Below, piece after piece: positions 1-9,525 of a DNA stretch of 64,000 nt (position 1 is its first letter; each line of letters begins with the position of its first letter). Source of the stretch: Phycisphaerales bacterium Planc_01 (GTDB lineage: Bacteria; Planctomycetota; Phycisphaerae; Sedimentisphaerales; Anaerobacaceae); contig LVBB01000075.1 of the NCBI GenBank assembly GCA_001603075.1, positions 95,469-159,468 on the forward strand, in the 5' to 3' direction. Below the pieces are notes generated by a model. That model was not told where the DNA came from and did no database searches. It saw only the letters and a list, made by a program, of their open reading frames with translations. Position numbers and translations under genes: made by a program.

Positions 1-4
1 TGAT

Positions 5-1081
5 ATGAGCAAGAAGTTGGCCAGTTCGATGCTGGTGTTGTACATCAGTGGTGTCGCAGTCGCGGCGGCGGTGTATCCGGGCCTGGAATGGTCGACAAGG
101 ACGGCGGGGGACGTTGGGCTCGACGCGGAGAAGCTCACGGTGCTGAGCGACTATGCGGGCGGTTTCGGGTGTGTGGTGCGGCATGGGTATATGGTCTACA
201 CGTGGGGCGATGTGTCGCGACGGATGGATGTCGCGTCGGCGGCCAAGCCGATCTACACGCACTTCCTGCTCAAGGCGGTCGCCGAGGGCAGGATTCGGAG
301 CGTCGATCAGGCGGTGAGCGAGTGGGAGCCGAGGCTCAGGGAGATCAACGCGGACCTGGACCATAAGGATGCGCGGATCACGTGGCGTCACATGGCGAAT
401 CAGATCTCGTGCTACGGCCTGGCCGAAGAGCCTGGCACAGCGTACGCCTACAACGACTGGCAGATGGCGCTGCTGTTCGACACGCTGTTTGTCAAGGTCT
501 GCGGCGCGACGCACGAGACCGTCGACGACGAAGTGCTGCACGCGCAACTGACCGACCGGATCGGTTGCCAGGACGATCCGAGCTTTGTGGCGTTCGGACC
601 CGACGACCGGCCGGGACGCGCGGCGATTTCGCCCCGCGATTTCGCCCGGTTCGGATTGCTGTACCTGCGCGGCGGCAGGTGGAACGACGTGCAGCTTCTG
701 CGTCCCGATCTGACGCAAATGGCGGTGACGAGCCCGGTGCCCAACTCGATCCCGAGGGCGGGCGAGAAGGCCGCCGAGATGATCCCTGGGCAGCGGTCCA
801 TCGGCTCACGGCAGATTCCCGACAACCAGACCGACCACATGGGCAGCTATAGCTGGCTGTGGTGGATCAACGGGATCGACCGCGAGGGCCGGCGGCACTG
901 GCCCGATGCGCCCATCGATGCCTACGGCTGCTTCGGCCACGGCGGCAAGCGCGCGATGGTCGTCCTGCCGAGTCTCGACCTGATCGTCAGTTGGAACGAC
1001 ACCCGCATCGACGGCCGCGACATGGAGAACGAGGCCTTGAGGCGATTGCTCGGCGCGGTGACGCATCGCGATTTGAAATAG
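5..1081 (+). CDS. Secreted serine hydrolase, beta-lactamase class C / CubicO family
   Basis: The 358-residue protein has an N-terminal hydrophobic stretch (about 8-23) that fits a signal peptide. The class C beta-lactamase/esterase fold is indicated by S78-A-A-K81 (nucleophile and general base), an F/Y-rich motif Y147-A-Y-N-D151 where relatives usually carry Y-x-N, and a late G-H-G-G motif matching the H/K-x-G box. It probably hydrolyses an ester or amide outside the cytoplasm; the substrate cannot be told. The start lies 5 bases from the window edge, so the ribosome site and promoter are out of view. It converges on the next gene with only 7 bases between the stops. The family call is firm, the exact activity unknown. 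Confidence 0.8.
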   Translation: MSKKLASSMLVLYISGVAVAAAVYPGLEWSTRTAGDVGLDAEKLTVLSDYAGGFGCVVRHGYMVYTWGDVSRRMDVASAAKPIYTHFLLKAVAEGRIRSVDQAVSEWEPRLREINADLDHKDARITWRHMANQISCYGLAEEPGTAYAYNDWQMALLFDTLFVKVCGATHETVDDEVLHAQLTDRIGCQDDPSFVAFGPDDRPGRAAISPRDFARFGLLYLRGGRWNDVQLLRPDLTQMAVTSPVPNSIPRAGEKAAEMIPGQRSIGSRQIPDNQTDHMGSYSWLWWINGIDREGRRHWPDAPIDAYGCFGHGGKRAMVVLPSLDLIVSWNDTRIDGRDMENEALRRLLGAVTHRDLK

Positions 1082-1088
1082 ACCCCTC

Positions 1089-2627
1089 TCAACGATCCCG
1101 ACCGGGCAGTACCAATCTCGGATCGTCAAGGTCCAGGCGATACATGATCTGGTTGTAGTCGTAGCGGGGCGTGGCGGCTTCTTCCGAGCCGGAGAAGGTC
1201 CAGGTGTAGGTGCCCTCGAAGTAGATCGTTCGCCCGCCGTCCTGGTCGAAGAGCGGGTGGTGCTTGGGGTTGTAGAACGAGTACTTGTCGTGCGTGACGA
1301 TCTTGCGGGCGTGGACCCAGGGCCCGACGGGTGCGTCGGCCTCGGCATACCAGATCTCGCCCAGATAGGATGAATCGCCGAACTGCTGGCCGAAGATGCC
1401 GATCCATCGCTTGCGATAGGCGTTGTAGTGCACCGTCCCGTTGTGTGGCGTGACGGCCTTGCCGGATTCGGCCTCGTAGACGCGCACGTCCTTTGCCTCG
1501 GCTTCAAGGGCTTCGATCGCGGCTGTCTTGTCCCCGTCCAGAGAGGTCAACACCTCGCCAAATGGAACCCAGCGGGCTTTGGTCTCGTCGGAGGCCACAG
1601 GCAGCAGGGCGGTGAGCACCTCATAGCGGTTGGCGTCGATCACATCCTCCCATGCTGCCCGGACGCGCAGGCGAGGGGCCATCGGCGAGGGCGACGTGAA
1701 GTAATAATAGGACTGGCCGTCCACTTCGACGGGAAAGGCATGGCCCGTGTTTCGGTAGGGCAGGAACTCCAGTCCCGGCCGAACCAGCGGCTCGAAGGAC
1801 TGCGTCGCGTCGTTGAAGACCATCAGGCCGCGTTCGAGCACCTTGTCGAGGCTCTGCAGGCGTGTGAATTTGGCGACCATCCGCTCGCGGCCCTGGCGGT
1901 CCGGCACTGTGAGCAATCCGTCGAGCCAGATCAAGCCACCCTCCTGCAGCGGCGCCATCTTTCGGCTGAACCCGCTCTCGTCGACGAAATAGTTCTGATC
2001 GACGCCGAGAGCCGGGTCCAGGCCGCCGCGTTCCGGCAGATCCGAGACGGCGCCGCTCATGGCGAAGTTGCCCAGCGGATACGATGGCTTGGCCGTGTCG
2101 CCCCACATCCAGAAGATCTGCCCGCGATAGAGGCAGGTGAACACCGAGTCCTGTCCAACGACCTGGCCGTTGAGGACGGGATTCTTCAAAGGGACGGACC
2201 GGCCGACCAGGACGCTGTCGCGATAGATGCCCTGACCGGTGACACGGTAGAGCCGCTCGGCGATGTTGACGCGGTGGACCTGAATCGTCGCGGTTGTACC
2301 GGGCGTGGTCTTCAGTCGCGTGCCTTGCGATCCGAAGCCGTCTTTGGGGAAGGTATAGCCGTGGCTCGACACGAAGAAGAAGACCTCGCGATCCATCAGG
2401 CCGGGTTCGAGAAACGCGACGATGCCGTTGCTGTCGGTGTAGTAGCGGATGCTGTTGGTGGTCTTCAGCTCGACCAGCGGTACGCCGCGACCGGTTTGGC
2501 GATCCACGACCTGAATCGCGAAATACGGACAATTTGTGTTCGGTTCCGCAATCGCCTGCGCCCCGCCTGCGAGAACGAGGGCTATAGCGACGATTGCTGC
2601 ATGGTTCTGCATCGCGTTCTTACGCAT
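1089..2627 (-). CDS. Secreted protein of unknown function, beta-propeller-like
   Basis: The 512-residue protein has a signal peptide ending near A27 (hydrophobic core about 10-26). Residues 35-110 look like an Ig/carboxypeptidase-regulatory-like domain (VVDRQTGRGVPLVELKT, then a conserved DSNG). The rest contains repeated blocks with MWGDT, PFGEVL, HNGTVHYN and HHPLFDQDGGRTIYFEGTYT, resembling the five-bladed propeller proteins (DUF4185 / GH43-GH32 type) of Planctomycetes and Bacteroidetes. No catalytic assignment is justified. A second possible start, MQNHAAI, lies 5 codons in. It is transcribed towards the serine hydrolase and away from nothing obvious; the SGNH-TPR gene upstream on the same strand ends 55 bases before it, so co-transcription is possible. 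Confidence 0.7.
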   Translation of the reverse strand: MRKNAMQNHAAIVAIALVLAGGAQAIAEPNTNCPYFAIQVVDRQTGRGVPLVELKTTNSIRYYTDSNGIVAFLEPGLMDREVFFFVSSHGYTFPKDGFGSQGTRLKTTPGTTATIQVHRVNIAERLYRVTGQGIYRDSVLVGRSVPLKNPVLNGQVVGQDSVFTCLYRGQIFWMWGDTAKPSYPLGNFAMSGAVSDLPERGGLDPALGVDQNYFVDESGFSRKMAPLQEGGLIWLDGLLTVPDRQGRERMVAKFTRLQSLDKVLERGLMVFNDATQSFEPLVRPGLEFLPYRNTGHAFPVEVDGQSYYYFTSPSPMAPRLRVRAAWEDVIDANRYEVLTALLPVASDETKARWVPFGEVLTSLDGDKTAAIEALEAEAKDVRVYEAESGKAVTPHNGTVHYNAYRKRWIGIFGQQFGDSSYLGEIWYAEADAPVGPWVHARKIVTHDKYSFYNPKHHPLFDQDGGRTIYFEGTYTWTFSGSEEAATPRYDYNQIMYRLDLDDPRLVLPGRDR

Positions 2628-2682
2628 GATCGATGCTCCTCGGCTACCGGGTAGGTCATGTGTCGTCTATCATTGTGCCGGT

Positions 2683-4893
2683 TCAGTTGGGTCGGCCCAG
2701 GAGGATTCTCAAAGAATCGCGGGCCGGCGTGGAATCGGGATCGAGCCGCAGCGCGGTCTGGAACGCTTCGATCGCCTCGGCCCGCTGTCCCTGGCGGGCG
2801 AGCAGCGTGCCCAGAGTGCAATAGAGGACGGCGCTGTCGGGGGCAAAGACAAGTCCCCGCCGGCAGATGTCCGTTGCCTTGTCCATTCTACCTTCCTCCG
2901 CCAGGATTCGGGCAAGGCTGTTGTACGCCGGCACGCAGTCGGGTTCCCATCGGACTGCTTCGAGGTAGTGTTTCCTGGCCTTGTCGGTCTTGCCTCTGCT
3001 GTGCCACTGTTCGCCGAGGAAGTAGTGGGTCCGGCCGGAGGTCGGCTGGAGTTGCAGGGCCCGCTCGTAGAGGCGGACGGCCTCGTCCGCGTTGCCCAGC
3101 GCCGCCAGAACCGTTGCGAGGCTTTGGTGGGCCAACCAGGAATGCGGCAGATGGTCTCGCACCCAATTGAACTGCTCGGCCGCGCCGCGGTGGTCCCTCA
3201 TGTGCTCGGCAAGGAACTGGCCGTACCGCCAGCGCAGAAGCCAGTCGTCGGGATTGTTCTCCACGGCCCGCTGGTGTTGTTCGGCGGCTTGCGCCATCGC
3301 CTGCGGCGTCACGCCGGCCCTCATCGCCGCCACCTCGCGCTCGATCCGCTCGATGTGCTCGGCGTAATAGAGCCGGTTGCTGAAGGGCGGCCGCTTCAGG
3401 AAATCACGGAGGACCTTGTCGGCGATCTTGTAGCGATCCACGTCGGTGTAGGCCAGACGCTGCGCGCAGTGGTCCTCGGTCAGCGGATCTCTGTCGTCGG
3501 CTCTCGCCTTTCGGACGCGGTCGGGCAGGGACTGCTCGACCGCGTCGAGGACGGATCGGGCCAGCAGGTAGTTGCCGGCGAAGTTCATGTGAACGTGCTC
3601 GTAGAACAGTTCATCGCCCGGTGCCTGGTGTGGGCTGTTTTGCTCGAAGATCCGGGCGGCATCGACCAGATGCACGCCATCGCGGTGGTCGGCGGCGGTG
3701 TCACGGACGATCTCGTTGATCCGGTTGTCGGCGCGGAAGCGAAGCGTGTCGGTCTGTCTGGCATTGACGTAACGTTCGAGTGCCTTCTCGTATTCGTTCA
3801 TCCGCCAATAGCATCGTCCCAGTCGGAATTGGAGGTCGGCGTAAGTGCCGTCGATCTCCACCGCCGCCAGATAGGCGTCGACTGCCTCGATGTAATGGCC
3901 AGCGTCTTCGTGGGCGATGCCTTCCTGATAGGTCTTGTCCCAGCGTTCGGCGTCGGCGGCGCTGAGGTCGCGCCGGTGCTGCGAGCCAAATGGCGGATTG
4001 TCCTTGAGGTTGCCTGCCATCGTGCAGAGAACCACCTGGGCACCCGCAGTCCGGCCGGTCCGGACGATGTCCCGAAGATTGCTGGCGAAGTGGGAGTAGA
4101 CGGCCTGCAACCCCGCGTCGTCGGCCCGCACGTGCTTGTCGACAAACATCTCGAGCCCCCGCCACATCTGGGGCGTGCCGTCGCGGGCCCCAATCGCCGC
4201 CAGCAGGTCGGTCATCGACTGGCCGAGCCGCGTGCCTTTGACGGCGATCGCGGTGCGAATGATGGACAGGTTGCCGGCCAGAGGGGCGAATACGCTGCCG
4301 GCCCCGTAGGGTCCGGTGACCTCGTTGTTGCCGAGATAGACCACGAACACGTCGGGCTCGTAGCGGGCGCAATCACGGGCAATGGGCAGGACGCAATGGG
4401 AGTTGATGGCTGCCATCGCCGTGTTGACGACCTCGAACTGTACGCCGGGGTAGCGGTCCGCCAGCATGACGTGCAGCATCCGGCCAAAGCTGAAGGCCGG
4501 TTCGGGCACGCCCATCGCCGCCGAGGCGCCCAGGACGAAGATGCGGCACGTGTTGTCCGGCTTGGCCTTGGGGACGATGTACGGGCTGGCCTCTCTGGCC
4601 AGGTGTCGCGGGAAGAACCGCCAACTGAATCGGCTGTTGTCGCAGGCGTACGTCTGGCCGTCTATCTTGACTTCGACGATGGCGCTCGGCCGGTATCCAT
4701 AACCGATCAGACGCAGGCCCAACTCCACTGCCAGCAGCAACAGTACCGGTATGCCGACGGCGGCGACGAGCCGGAACATCCACAAATGGCCGCCGGTCGG
4801 CGCGGGGGCAGGGGGCTGTGGCTCGGCTTTCGGCCCCGGCCTCGCGGGCCCTGGGTTTGCGCTTGATCTGCTCTTCTTGCGTTGTCTTGACAC
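2683..4893 (-). CDS. Membrane-anchored SGNH hydrolase with TPR repeats
   Basis: 736 residues. A basic, proline-rich cytoplasmic tail (1-36) is followed by one transmembrane helix (about 38-63). An SGNH/GDSL-type hydrolase domain begins with LGAS124AAMG (nucleophile serine), then NTAMAAINS (about 157-165) and YLGNNE (block III, about 187-191), and later YEHVHMNF, which supplies the catalytic histidine. Several TPR units follow: one cluster splits the hydrolase domain (around VDAYLAAVEIDG) and a C-terminal array runs from about residue 560 to 730. The layout predicts an acylesterase facing the periplasm with a protein-interaction surface, perhaps in glycan O-deacetylation; that role is inference. 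It is transcribed divergently from the next gene. Confidence 0.8.
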   Translation of the reverse strand: MSRQRKKSRSSANPGPARPGPKAEPQPPAPAPTGGHLWMFRLVAAVGIPVLLLLAVELGLRLIGYGYRPSAIVEVKIDGQTYACDNSRFSWRFFPRHLAREASPYIVPKAKPDNTCRIFVLGASAAMGVPEPAFSFGRMLHVMLADRYPGVQFEVVNTAMAAINSHCVLPIARDCARYEPDVFVVYLGNNEVTGPYGAGSVFAPLAGNLSIIRTAIAVKGTRLGQSMTDLLAAIGARDGTPQMWRGLEMFVDKHVRADDAGLQAVYSHFASNLRDIVRTGRTAGAQVVLCTMAGNLKDNPPFGSQHRRDLSAADAERWDKTYQEGIAHEDAGHYIEAVDAYLAAVEIDGTYADLQFRLGRCYWRMNEYEKALERYVNARQTDTLRFRADNRINEIVRDTAADHRDGVHLVDAARIFEQNSPHQAPGDELFYEHVHMNFAGNYLLARSVLDAVEQSLPDRVRKARADDRDPLTEDHCAQRLAYTDVDRYKIADKVLRDFLKRPPFSNRLYYAEHIERIEREVAAMRAGVTPQAMAQAAEQHQRAVENNPDDWLLRWRYGQFLAEHMRDHRGAAEQFNWVRDHLPHSWLAHQSLATVLAALGNADEAVRLYERALQLQPTSGRTHYFLGEQWHSRGKTDKARKHYLEAVRWEPDCVPAYNSLARILAEEGRMDKATDICRRGLVFAPDSAVLYCTLGTLLARQGQRAEAIEAFQTALRLDPDSTPARDSLRILLGRPN

Positions 4894-5038
4894 CGGTTAT
4901 GTTCCTTCCTGGCGCCTTCTCACGTGGGTCCTGTACCGACCTACTATATCGGATCGGATGGCCGGCTGCCTGCCTTTTCCTGACTTCGGCAGAGACGGCC
5001 TTGATGAGAATCGCAATCCACATTAGCATGGAGGCACG

Positions 5039-5572
5039 TTGCACCGTGTGGAGAAAAAGGATGATGTTTTTGAAGGGGCGATCGTCATGGAAAAGCTCTA
5101 CGAGCAGGCGGAGACGGGGTGCTGCCCGCGATTCGATCCGGGGCCGTGGGACGACAAGGAAGTGGTGCTCGACAACAGGCTGTTCGTGAAGGACCGTGTC
5201 CGCAGCTTCCTGCATATTCCGCTGAACTTCGGAAAGGTGATGGTCCGCAACATGGAGCGGATCCAGGCGGCCGGCGCGCTGGAGTCGCAGCCGTTGATGT
5301 TGTCGGATGAGAACTCGCTCTGGGGCGCCGACATCTACATCGCCGTCAGCAAGGACGTGCCCGGCGCCGAGATGGCGCGAATCTCAGGGATGTTCCTGTC
5401 GCGGGTCTTCGAAGGACCGTACAAGGACGTCCGCAAGTGGGTGGCCCAGATGAAGGATACCGTCGCGTCGAAGAAGAAGACGCTGGAGAAGCTGTATTTC
5501 TTCTATACGACGTGCCCGAAGTGCGCCCAGGTCTACGGCAAGAACTACGTCGTCCTGCTGGCCAAGGTCTGA
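5039..5572 (+). CDS. Conserved hypothetical protein with C-terminal CPKC motif
   Basis: 177 residues from a TTG start with GGAGG 4 bases upstream. An ATG 16 codons in (5087, MEKLYEQ, preceded by GAAGGGG) is equally plausible and would give 161 residues. Recognisable blocks are TGCCPRFDPGPW near the N-terminus, then LSDENSLWGADIYI, FEGPYKDV and a C-terminal FFYTTCPKCAQVYGKNYV. I recall this pattern as a conserved bacterial family sometimes labelled hydrolase, without a known reaction. The paired cysteines at each end (CC and CPKC) could bind a metal. No signal peptide or membrane segment is seen, so it is probably cytoplasmic. It reads towards acylphosphatase, which is convergent 15 bases away. 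Confidence 0.75.
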   Translation: MHRVEKKDDVFEGAIVMEKLYEQAETGCCPRFDPGPWDDKEVVLDNRLFVKDRVRSFLHIPLNFGKVMVRNMERIQAAGALESQPLMLSDENSLWGADIYIAVSKDVPGAEMARISGMFLSRVFEGPYKDVRKWVAQMKDTVASKKKTLEKLYFFYTTCPKCAQVYGKNYVVLLAKV

Positions 5573-5587
5573 AACGTCCTGGCGGTT

Positions 5588-5863
5588 TCAGTGGACGATC
5601 CCGAAGTCGCTGTATCGGGGATTGCATGGGATCTGCTCGATCCGGGCCTCTCGGATATAGCCGGCGAACGAGTCCTGCACCTCCCGGATGCAGCGGTCCA
5701 CCTCGTCGGCAGGGCCCTGGGCGAGCATCTCCACCGTCCCGTCGGGCAGGTTGCGGACGAATCCGGCGACGTTGTACCCTCCGGCGATCCGGTACGTCGT
5801 ATAGCGGAAGCCCACGCCCTGCACGCGCCCCCTGAAGATGATGTGTCTGGCGATCTGGTCCAT
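5588..5863 (-). CDS. acyP: Acylphosphatase
   Basis: 91 residues, the normal length. The diagnostic segment GRVQGVGFRYTTY carries the phosphate-binding loop and the catalytic arginine (R20 in GVGFR). The second motif, GFVRNLPDGTVEMLAQG, holds the catalytic asparagine. The enzyme hydrolyses acyl phosphates such as acetyl phosphate in the cytoplasm. It sits between a conserved unknown and a divergent membrane protein, and no operon partner is visible. Confidence 0.95.
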   Translation of the reverse strand: MDQIARHIIFRGRVQGVGFRYTTYRIAGGYNVAGFVRNLPDGTVEMLAQGPADEVDRCIREVQDSFAGYIREARIEQIPCNPRYSDFGIVH

Positions 5864-5883
5864 TCGTCCAAGCTCGTTTGGTG

Positions 5884-5911
5884 TTGACTAATGCCTTTCT
5901 GCCGCTATCCT
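5884..5911 (+). promoter_or_regulatory. Possible sigma-70 promoter
   Basis: TTGACT (5884-5889), 16 bases, TATCCT (5906-5911). It points at the polytopic membrane protein and would leave a leader of about 165 bases to the 6084 start. Moderate match only. Confidence 0.4.
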
Positions 5912-6083
5912 GTGCCGGATATCCCCCGTACGACGCCATTGTAATGGTTGTTTGATCCGTCCTCAAGAGATCAGGCAGGGGGGCGTCGGCGCAGGGGGGA
6001 TCATCGACTGCTATGTGGAACTGGGTTTGTCTCTGATGGAACGCTGTGATGTATCGGGCCAGGATAGCCGTATCGGTGCCGCC

Positions 6084-7997
6084 ATGTCGTCGGCGAGCAG
6101 GGCCGTTCGGGCCACAGTGTTGACCTTTGTTGCGCGCCGGCTCGGATCGCGATATCTGCCCGCGGTTCTGGCCGTCGCGGCGATCCTCGTTTCGCTGCCG
6201 GCGGTCGGTACGGGGTTGCTGAACGACGACTACATGCAGCGGGCGATCGCCGGCGGACCTTCGCCCTTTGTCGAGCGTCTGACAGCCAACGGGCTCGCTC
6301 TTGATCGTTCGACGGCCCTGGGGTCGGTTCTCACCGACCTCTACATCGCGGTCGATCCCCAGCGAAACCTCAATGCGCTGAGGGCCTACGGCGCCCTGCC
6401 CTGGTGGACCTACGAAGGCTATCGTGTGGCGTTCTTCCGACCCGTCGCTGCCCTGACGCATTGGCTGGACCACCGGCTCTTCCCCAATTCTCCGAGCCTG
6501 ATGCATGTGCACAGTATCCTATGGTTTGCGGCGGTCGTCTGGCTCGTTGCGGCTCTGTACCGCAGGTTCATCGACGCCGCGCCGGTTGCGGGCCTGGCGG
6601 CCCTGTTGTTCCTTCTGGAGGACGGCAGCTTCTTCCCCACGATGTGGCTGGCGAACCGCAACCTCTTGATCTGCCTGTTCTTCGGGATCATGGCGGTCGT
6701 GGTCCATGACCGCTGGCGGCGGGACCGGTGGCGGCCGGGGGCGATTCTGGCGCCTCTTTGCCTGTTGCTTTCGGTGCTGTCGGCCGAGGCGGGCATCGCG
6801 ACCGTCGCTTACCTGTTCGCCTATGAGGCAGTGCTGATGGCCGGGCGGTGGAGGAGCCGGGTGCTCGCCTTGACGCCGGCCGTCGCGGTGGTCGTCCTGT
6901 GGCGTCTGGTCTACAACGTTCTGGGATACGGAGCCTCAGGCGGGGGGTTCTATTTCGACCCGGTGCGTGAACCCGTGGGGTATGTGCTCGCCTGTCTGCA
7001 GCGTGCTCCCTTCCTTCTGGCCGGTCAGTGGACGACTGTTCCGCCGGAGCTGTACAGCTTTCTGCCCCCGACGAGCAGGATCGCGCTCTGGCTCGTGCTG
7101 AGTGTCCTGACGGTCCTGATCCCGCTGCTGTTGTGGCGCTTCCTTCAGTCGCACCGGCGCAGCCGGTTCTGGCTTGTCGGGATGGTCTTCGCGGCGGTCC
7201 CGTTCTGCGCGACGCTGCCGATGAGTCGGTCGCTGCTGTTCATGGCGATCGGGGCATTTGGCCTGATTTCGGAGTTCATCGCCGGCTGGTTCGCGGACAC
7301 ATGGGACGACTGCGGCCGCGTGACGCGAGTCCAGGCGGTCTATGCCAGGCCCGCGTGGCTGCGGGGGTCGGCCCGCAACTTGTGCGCGGTGTTTGTGGTG
7401 GTGCACCTGCCGCTGGCGGCGGTCGGGCGGGTGATGGCCCCCCGCGTGGCCGACCGGATGCAGGAGCGGGTGGCCAGAACGATGGACCTGGGCCCCTTGA
7501 CGGGCGTCGAGCAGCAGGATTTGGTCGTGGTCAACGCTCCGAACCCTGCCTCGTTTCTATATGAGCCGTATGTCAGGGCGTATGAGGAACAGACCCTGCC
7601 GAGGGGCTTTCGTCTGTTGGCCCCCGGCTTCGACGAGGTGGAGGTGGCCCGCCCATCGGCGAATGTGTTGATCGTCCGATCCGTCTCACAGGGCCTCTTC
7701 GATTGTCAGCGGCAAGGCGCCCGGGCGGATTTCGTGTACTTCTTCCGCTACCTCAGTTATTTTCGCGGTCCCGGGCATCCCCTGAACGTGGGCGATCGCA
7801 TCGGTCTGGATCGTATGACCGCCGAGGTCCTGGCCGTCGATGAGGCGGGGCTGCCGCAGGAAGTGGCCTTCGAGTTCGCGGTCCCGTTGGACGATTTGTC
7901 TTTGAAATGGCTCTGGTGGGACTGGGACAAGCGTCGGTACAGACCGTTTACGCCGCCGCCGGTTGGAGATACCGTGACCCTCGTCGGGCCGTTCTGA
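6084..7997 (+). CDS. Polytopic membrane protein of unknown function
   Basis: Read from ATG 6084 the protein is 637 residues; in-frame starts at 6036 (ATG) and 5952 (TTG) would lengthen it, and none has a good Shine-Dalgarno. At least ten hydrophobic helices are visible. The first, YLPAVLAVAAILVSLPAVG, is followed by LLNDDYMQR and a large loop before the next membrane segments. This is the topology of GT-C-like mannosyltransferases and O-antigen-type membrane enzymes, whose first loop carries an acidic motif; here a D-D pair is present. The C-terminal 150 residues are soluble. A membrane glycosyltransferase is a reasonable guess, not a demonstrated one. Confidence 0.65.
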   Translation: MSSASRAVRATVLTFVARRLGSRYLPAVLAVAAILVSLPAVGTGLLNDDYMQRAIAGGPSPFVERLTANGLALDRSTALGSVLTDLYIAVDPQRNLNALRAYGALPWWTYEGYRVAFFRPVAALTHWLDHRLFPNSPSLMHVHSILWFAAVVWLVAALYRRFIDAAPVAGLAALLFLLEDGSFFPTMWLANRNLLICLFFGIMAVVVHDRWRRDRWRPGAILAPLCLLLSVLSAEAGIATVAYLFAYEAVLMAGRWRSRVLALTPAVAVVVLWRLVYNVLGYGASGGGFYFDPVREPVGYVLACLQRAPFLLAGQWTTVPPELYSFLPPTSRIALWLVLSVLTVLIPLLLWRFLQSHRRSRFWLVGMVFAAVPFCATLPMSRSLLFMAIGAFGLISEFIAGWFADTWDDCGRVTRVQAVYARPAWLRGSARNLCAVFVVVHLPLAAVGRVMAPRVADRMQERVARTMDLGPLTGVEQQDLVVVNAPNPASFLYEPYVRAYEEQTLPRGFRLLAPGFDEVEVARPSANVLIVRSVSQGLFDCQRQGARADFVYFFRYLSYFRGPGHPLNVGDRIGLDRMTAEVLAVDEAGLPQEVAFEFAVPLDDLSLKWLWWDWDKRRYRPFTPPPVGDTVTLVGPF

Positions 7998-8087
7998 GAC
8001 GCTCCGGCGGCGACTGGCCCAACCGCAATCGCGACAGGATGCTCCGGCGTCTGAAGAGACCCTTTTGCGTCCCGGCGCAGTTTGGCA

Positions 8088-8116
8088 TTCCCGCGAGGCC
8101 GGATGTCGCTTATAAT
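8088..8116 (+). promoter_or_regulatory. Possible promoter of the GAF-SpoIIE phosphatase gene
   Basis: A perfect TATAAT lies at 8111-8116, 31 bases before the ATG at 8148. The hexamer 17 bases upstream (TTCCCG, 8088-8093) is weak. Transcription from here would begin after 8120 and so excludes the in-frame start at 8082. Confidence 0.4.
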
Positions 8117-8147
8117 GCCCCCGCTGAAAGGGCGGAATTGGCAACAT

Positions 8148-9515
8148 ATGGGTAGAACCAAGAGAGATATTGAACGAAACGAGCAGGTCTATCAGCTCAG
8201 CACGCTGGTCGCGGGGGAGTTCTCGCTCCAGGAGGTGCTCGACCGGCTGGCCGAGGCGGCGGTCAAGATTGTCGGCGCCAGGGCCTGTTCGATCCGGCTG
8301 GTGGACGACGAGACCAACGATCTGAGGATGCGCAGCACCTACGGACTGAGCGAGGAATACCGCAACAAGGGCCCCGTGACGAAGGACGACGAGGTCATCC
8401 GGGCCGCCTTTGCCGGGCAGGCGGTCGTCATCGACGACATGCGGGACGACAGCCGCATCCAATACAAGGAAGCCACCCAGAAGGAAGGATTGGTCAGCCA
8501 GTTGACGGTGGCCATGCAGTTCCGCAACCACCCCATCGGCGTGCTGCGTCTCTACAGCCCTCGGCCGAGGGGGTTCAAAGGCGACGATACGATCGTTGCT
8601 CGGGCCGTCGCATCCCAGTGTGCGGTGGCGATCACCAATGCCAAGCTTTATGGCGAGGCGATTGCCGGCCAGCGGATGGCCGAGCAGATGCGCCTGGCTG
8701 GCCTGATCCAGCGCCGCATGATCCCCGAGAAGGCCCCGAGAATCACCGGATTGGACATTGCGGCCACCTATATCCCCTGTTTTGACGTGGGCGGCGACTT
8801 CTACGATTTCCTGCCTCTCAGCGACGGGCGAATCGTGATCACCATCGCCGACGTCATCGGCAAGGGTGTTCCTGCGGCGATCATGATGAGCTGGTTCCGC
8901 GGCGCGGTCCAGGCCTATACCGAGGGATTCCGAGAGGTGCTCAAGGACATGGGACCGGTCGCCGGCGATCTGAACAGCGGTCTCAAGACGGCCATCCGCA
9001 CGAAGAACGCGATCGAGAATTTCAACAAGATGGCGTGCATCGAGTGCCGCGAAGGGGAGTTCATCACGCTGTTCTATGCGACGATCGACGCGGTCGAGAA
9101 GACGATGACGTACTGTAGCTGCGGGCACGAGCCGACCGCGCTGATACGCAATGGACAGGTGGAGGACCTGGCCAAGGGCGGGCTGGTCCTCGGTGTGGAC
9201 CCGCAGGCGAAATACGAGATCGAGACGGTCCAGCTCGAAGACGGCGACTGCCTGTTGTTCTATACCGACGGCCTGGTTGACGCCATGGATTTCAACAGCG
9301 TGCTCTGGGGTCGCGACCGGATGGTCGAGGCGGCCAGACAATTCACGGATTGTCCGGCCGACCATGTGGTTCGCAACGTGCTGGCCCATCGCCGCCGGTT
9401 TGCCGGACTGGCCCGTCAGGTGGACGACACGAGTCTGATCGCCGTCAAGGTCGGCCCGCCCCGGCGAACGGAAGGGTGCCGCGAGTGCGACCCATGCGGC
9501 GACGGCAACCGATAA
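8148..9515 (+). CDS. GAF-domain PP2C-type (SpoIIE/RsbU) serine phosphatase
   Basis: 455 residues from ATG 8148, preceded by AAAGGG and by a TATAAT box. Residues about 20-165 form a GAF sensor domain. A short helical linker (QMRLAGLIQRRMIPE) leads into the SpoIIE-type PPM phosphatase. Its metal-binding aspartates are seen in FDVGGDFYDF and in ITIADVIGKGVPAA, with a late FYTDGLVDA motif. Such proteins dephosphorylate anti-anti-sigma factors or similar partners in response to a small ligand. The N-terminus begins with a charged helix (TKRDIERNEQVYQLSTL). The cmk gene starts 10 bases after its stop, so the two are probably co-transcribed, although no functional link is known. Confidence 0.9.
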   Translation: MGRTKRDIERNEQVYQLSTLVAGEFSLQEVLDRLAEAAVKIVGARACSIRLVDDETNDLRMRSTYGLSEEYRNKGPVTKDDEVIRAAFAGQAVVIDDMRDDSRIQYKEATQKEGLVSQLTVAMQFRNHPIGVLRLYSPRPRGFKGDDTIVARAVASQCAVAITNAKLYGEAIAGQRMAEQMRLAGLIQRRMIPEKAPRITGLDIAATYIPCFDVGGDFYDFLPLSDGRIVITIADVIGKGVPAAIMMSWFRGAVQAYTEGFREVLKDMGPVAGDLNSGLKTAIRTKNAIENFNKMACIECREGEFITLFYATIDAVEKTMTYCSCGHEPTALIRNGQVEDLAKGGLVLGVDPQAKYEIETVQLEDGDCLLFYTDGLVDAMDFNSVLWGRDRMVEAARQFTDCPADHVVRNVLAHRRRFAGLARQVDDTSLIAVKVGPPRRTEGCRECDPCGDGNR

Positions 9516-9525
9516 CGAGGGGACG

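Noticed and set aside
2536..4866. 776-codon open frame antisense to the SGNH-TPR gene
   Set aside because: High-GC shadow frame: composition biased to R, V and G with no domain or ribosome site, and the opposite strand encodes a well-formed protein.
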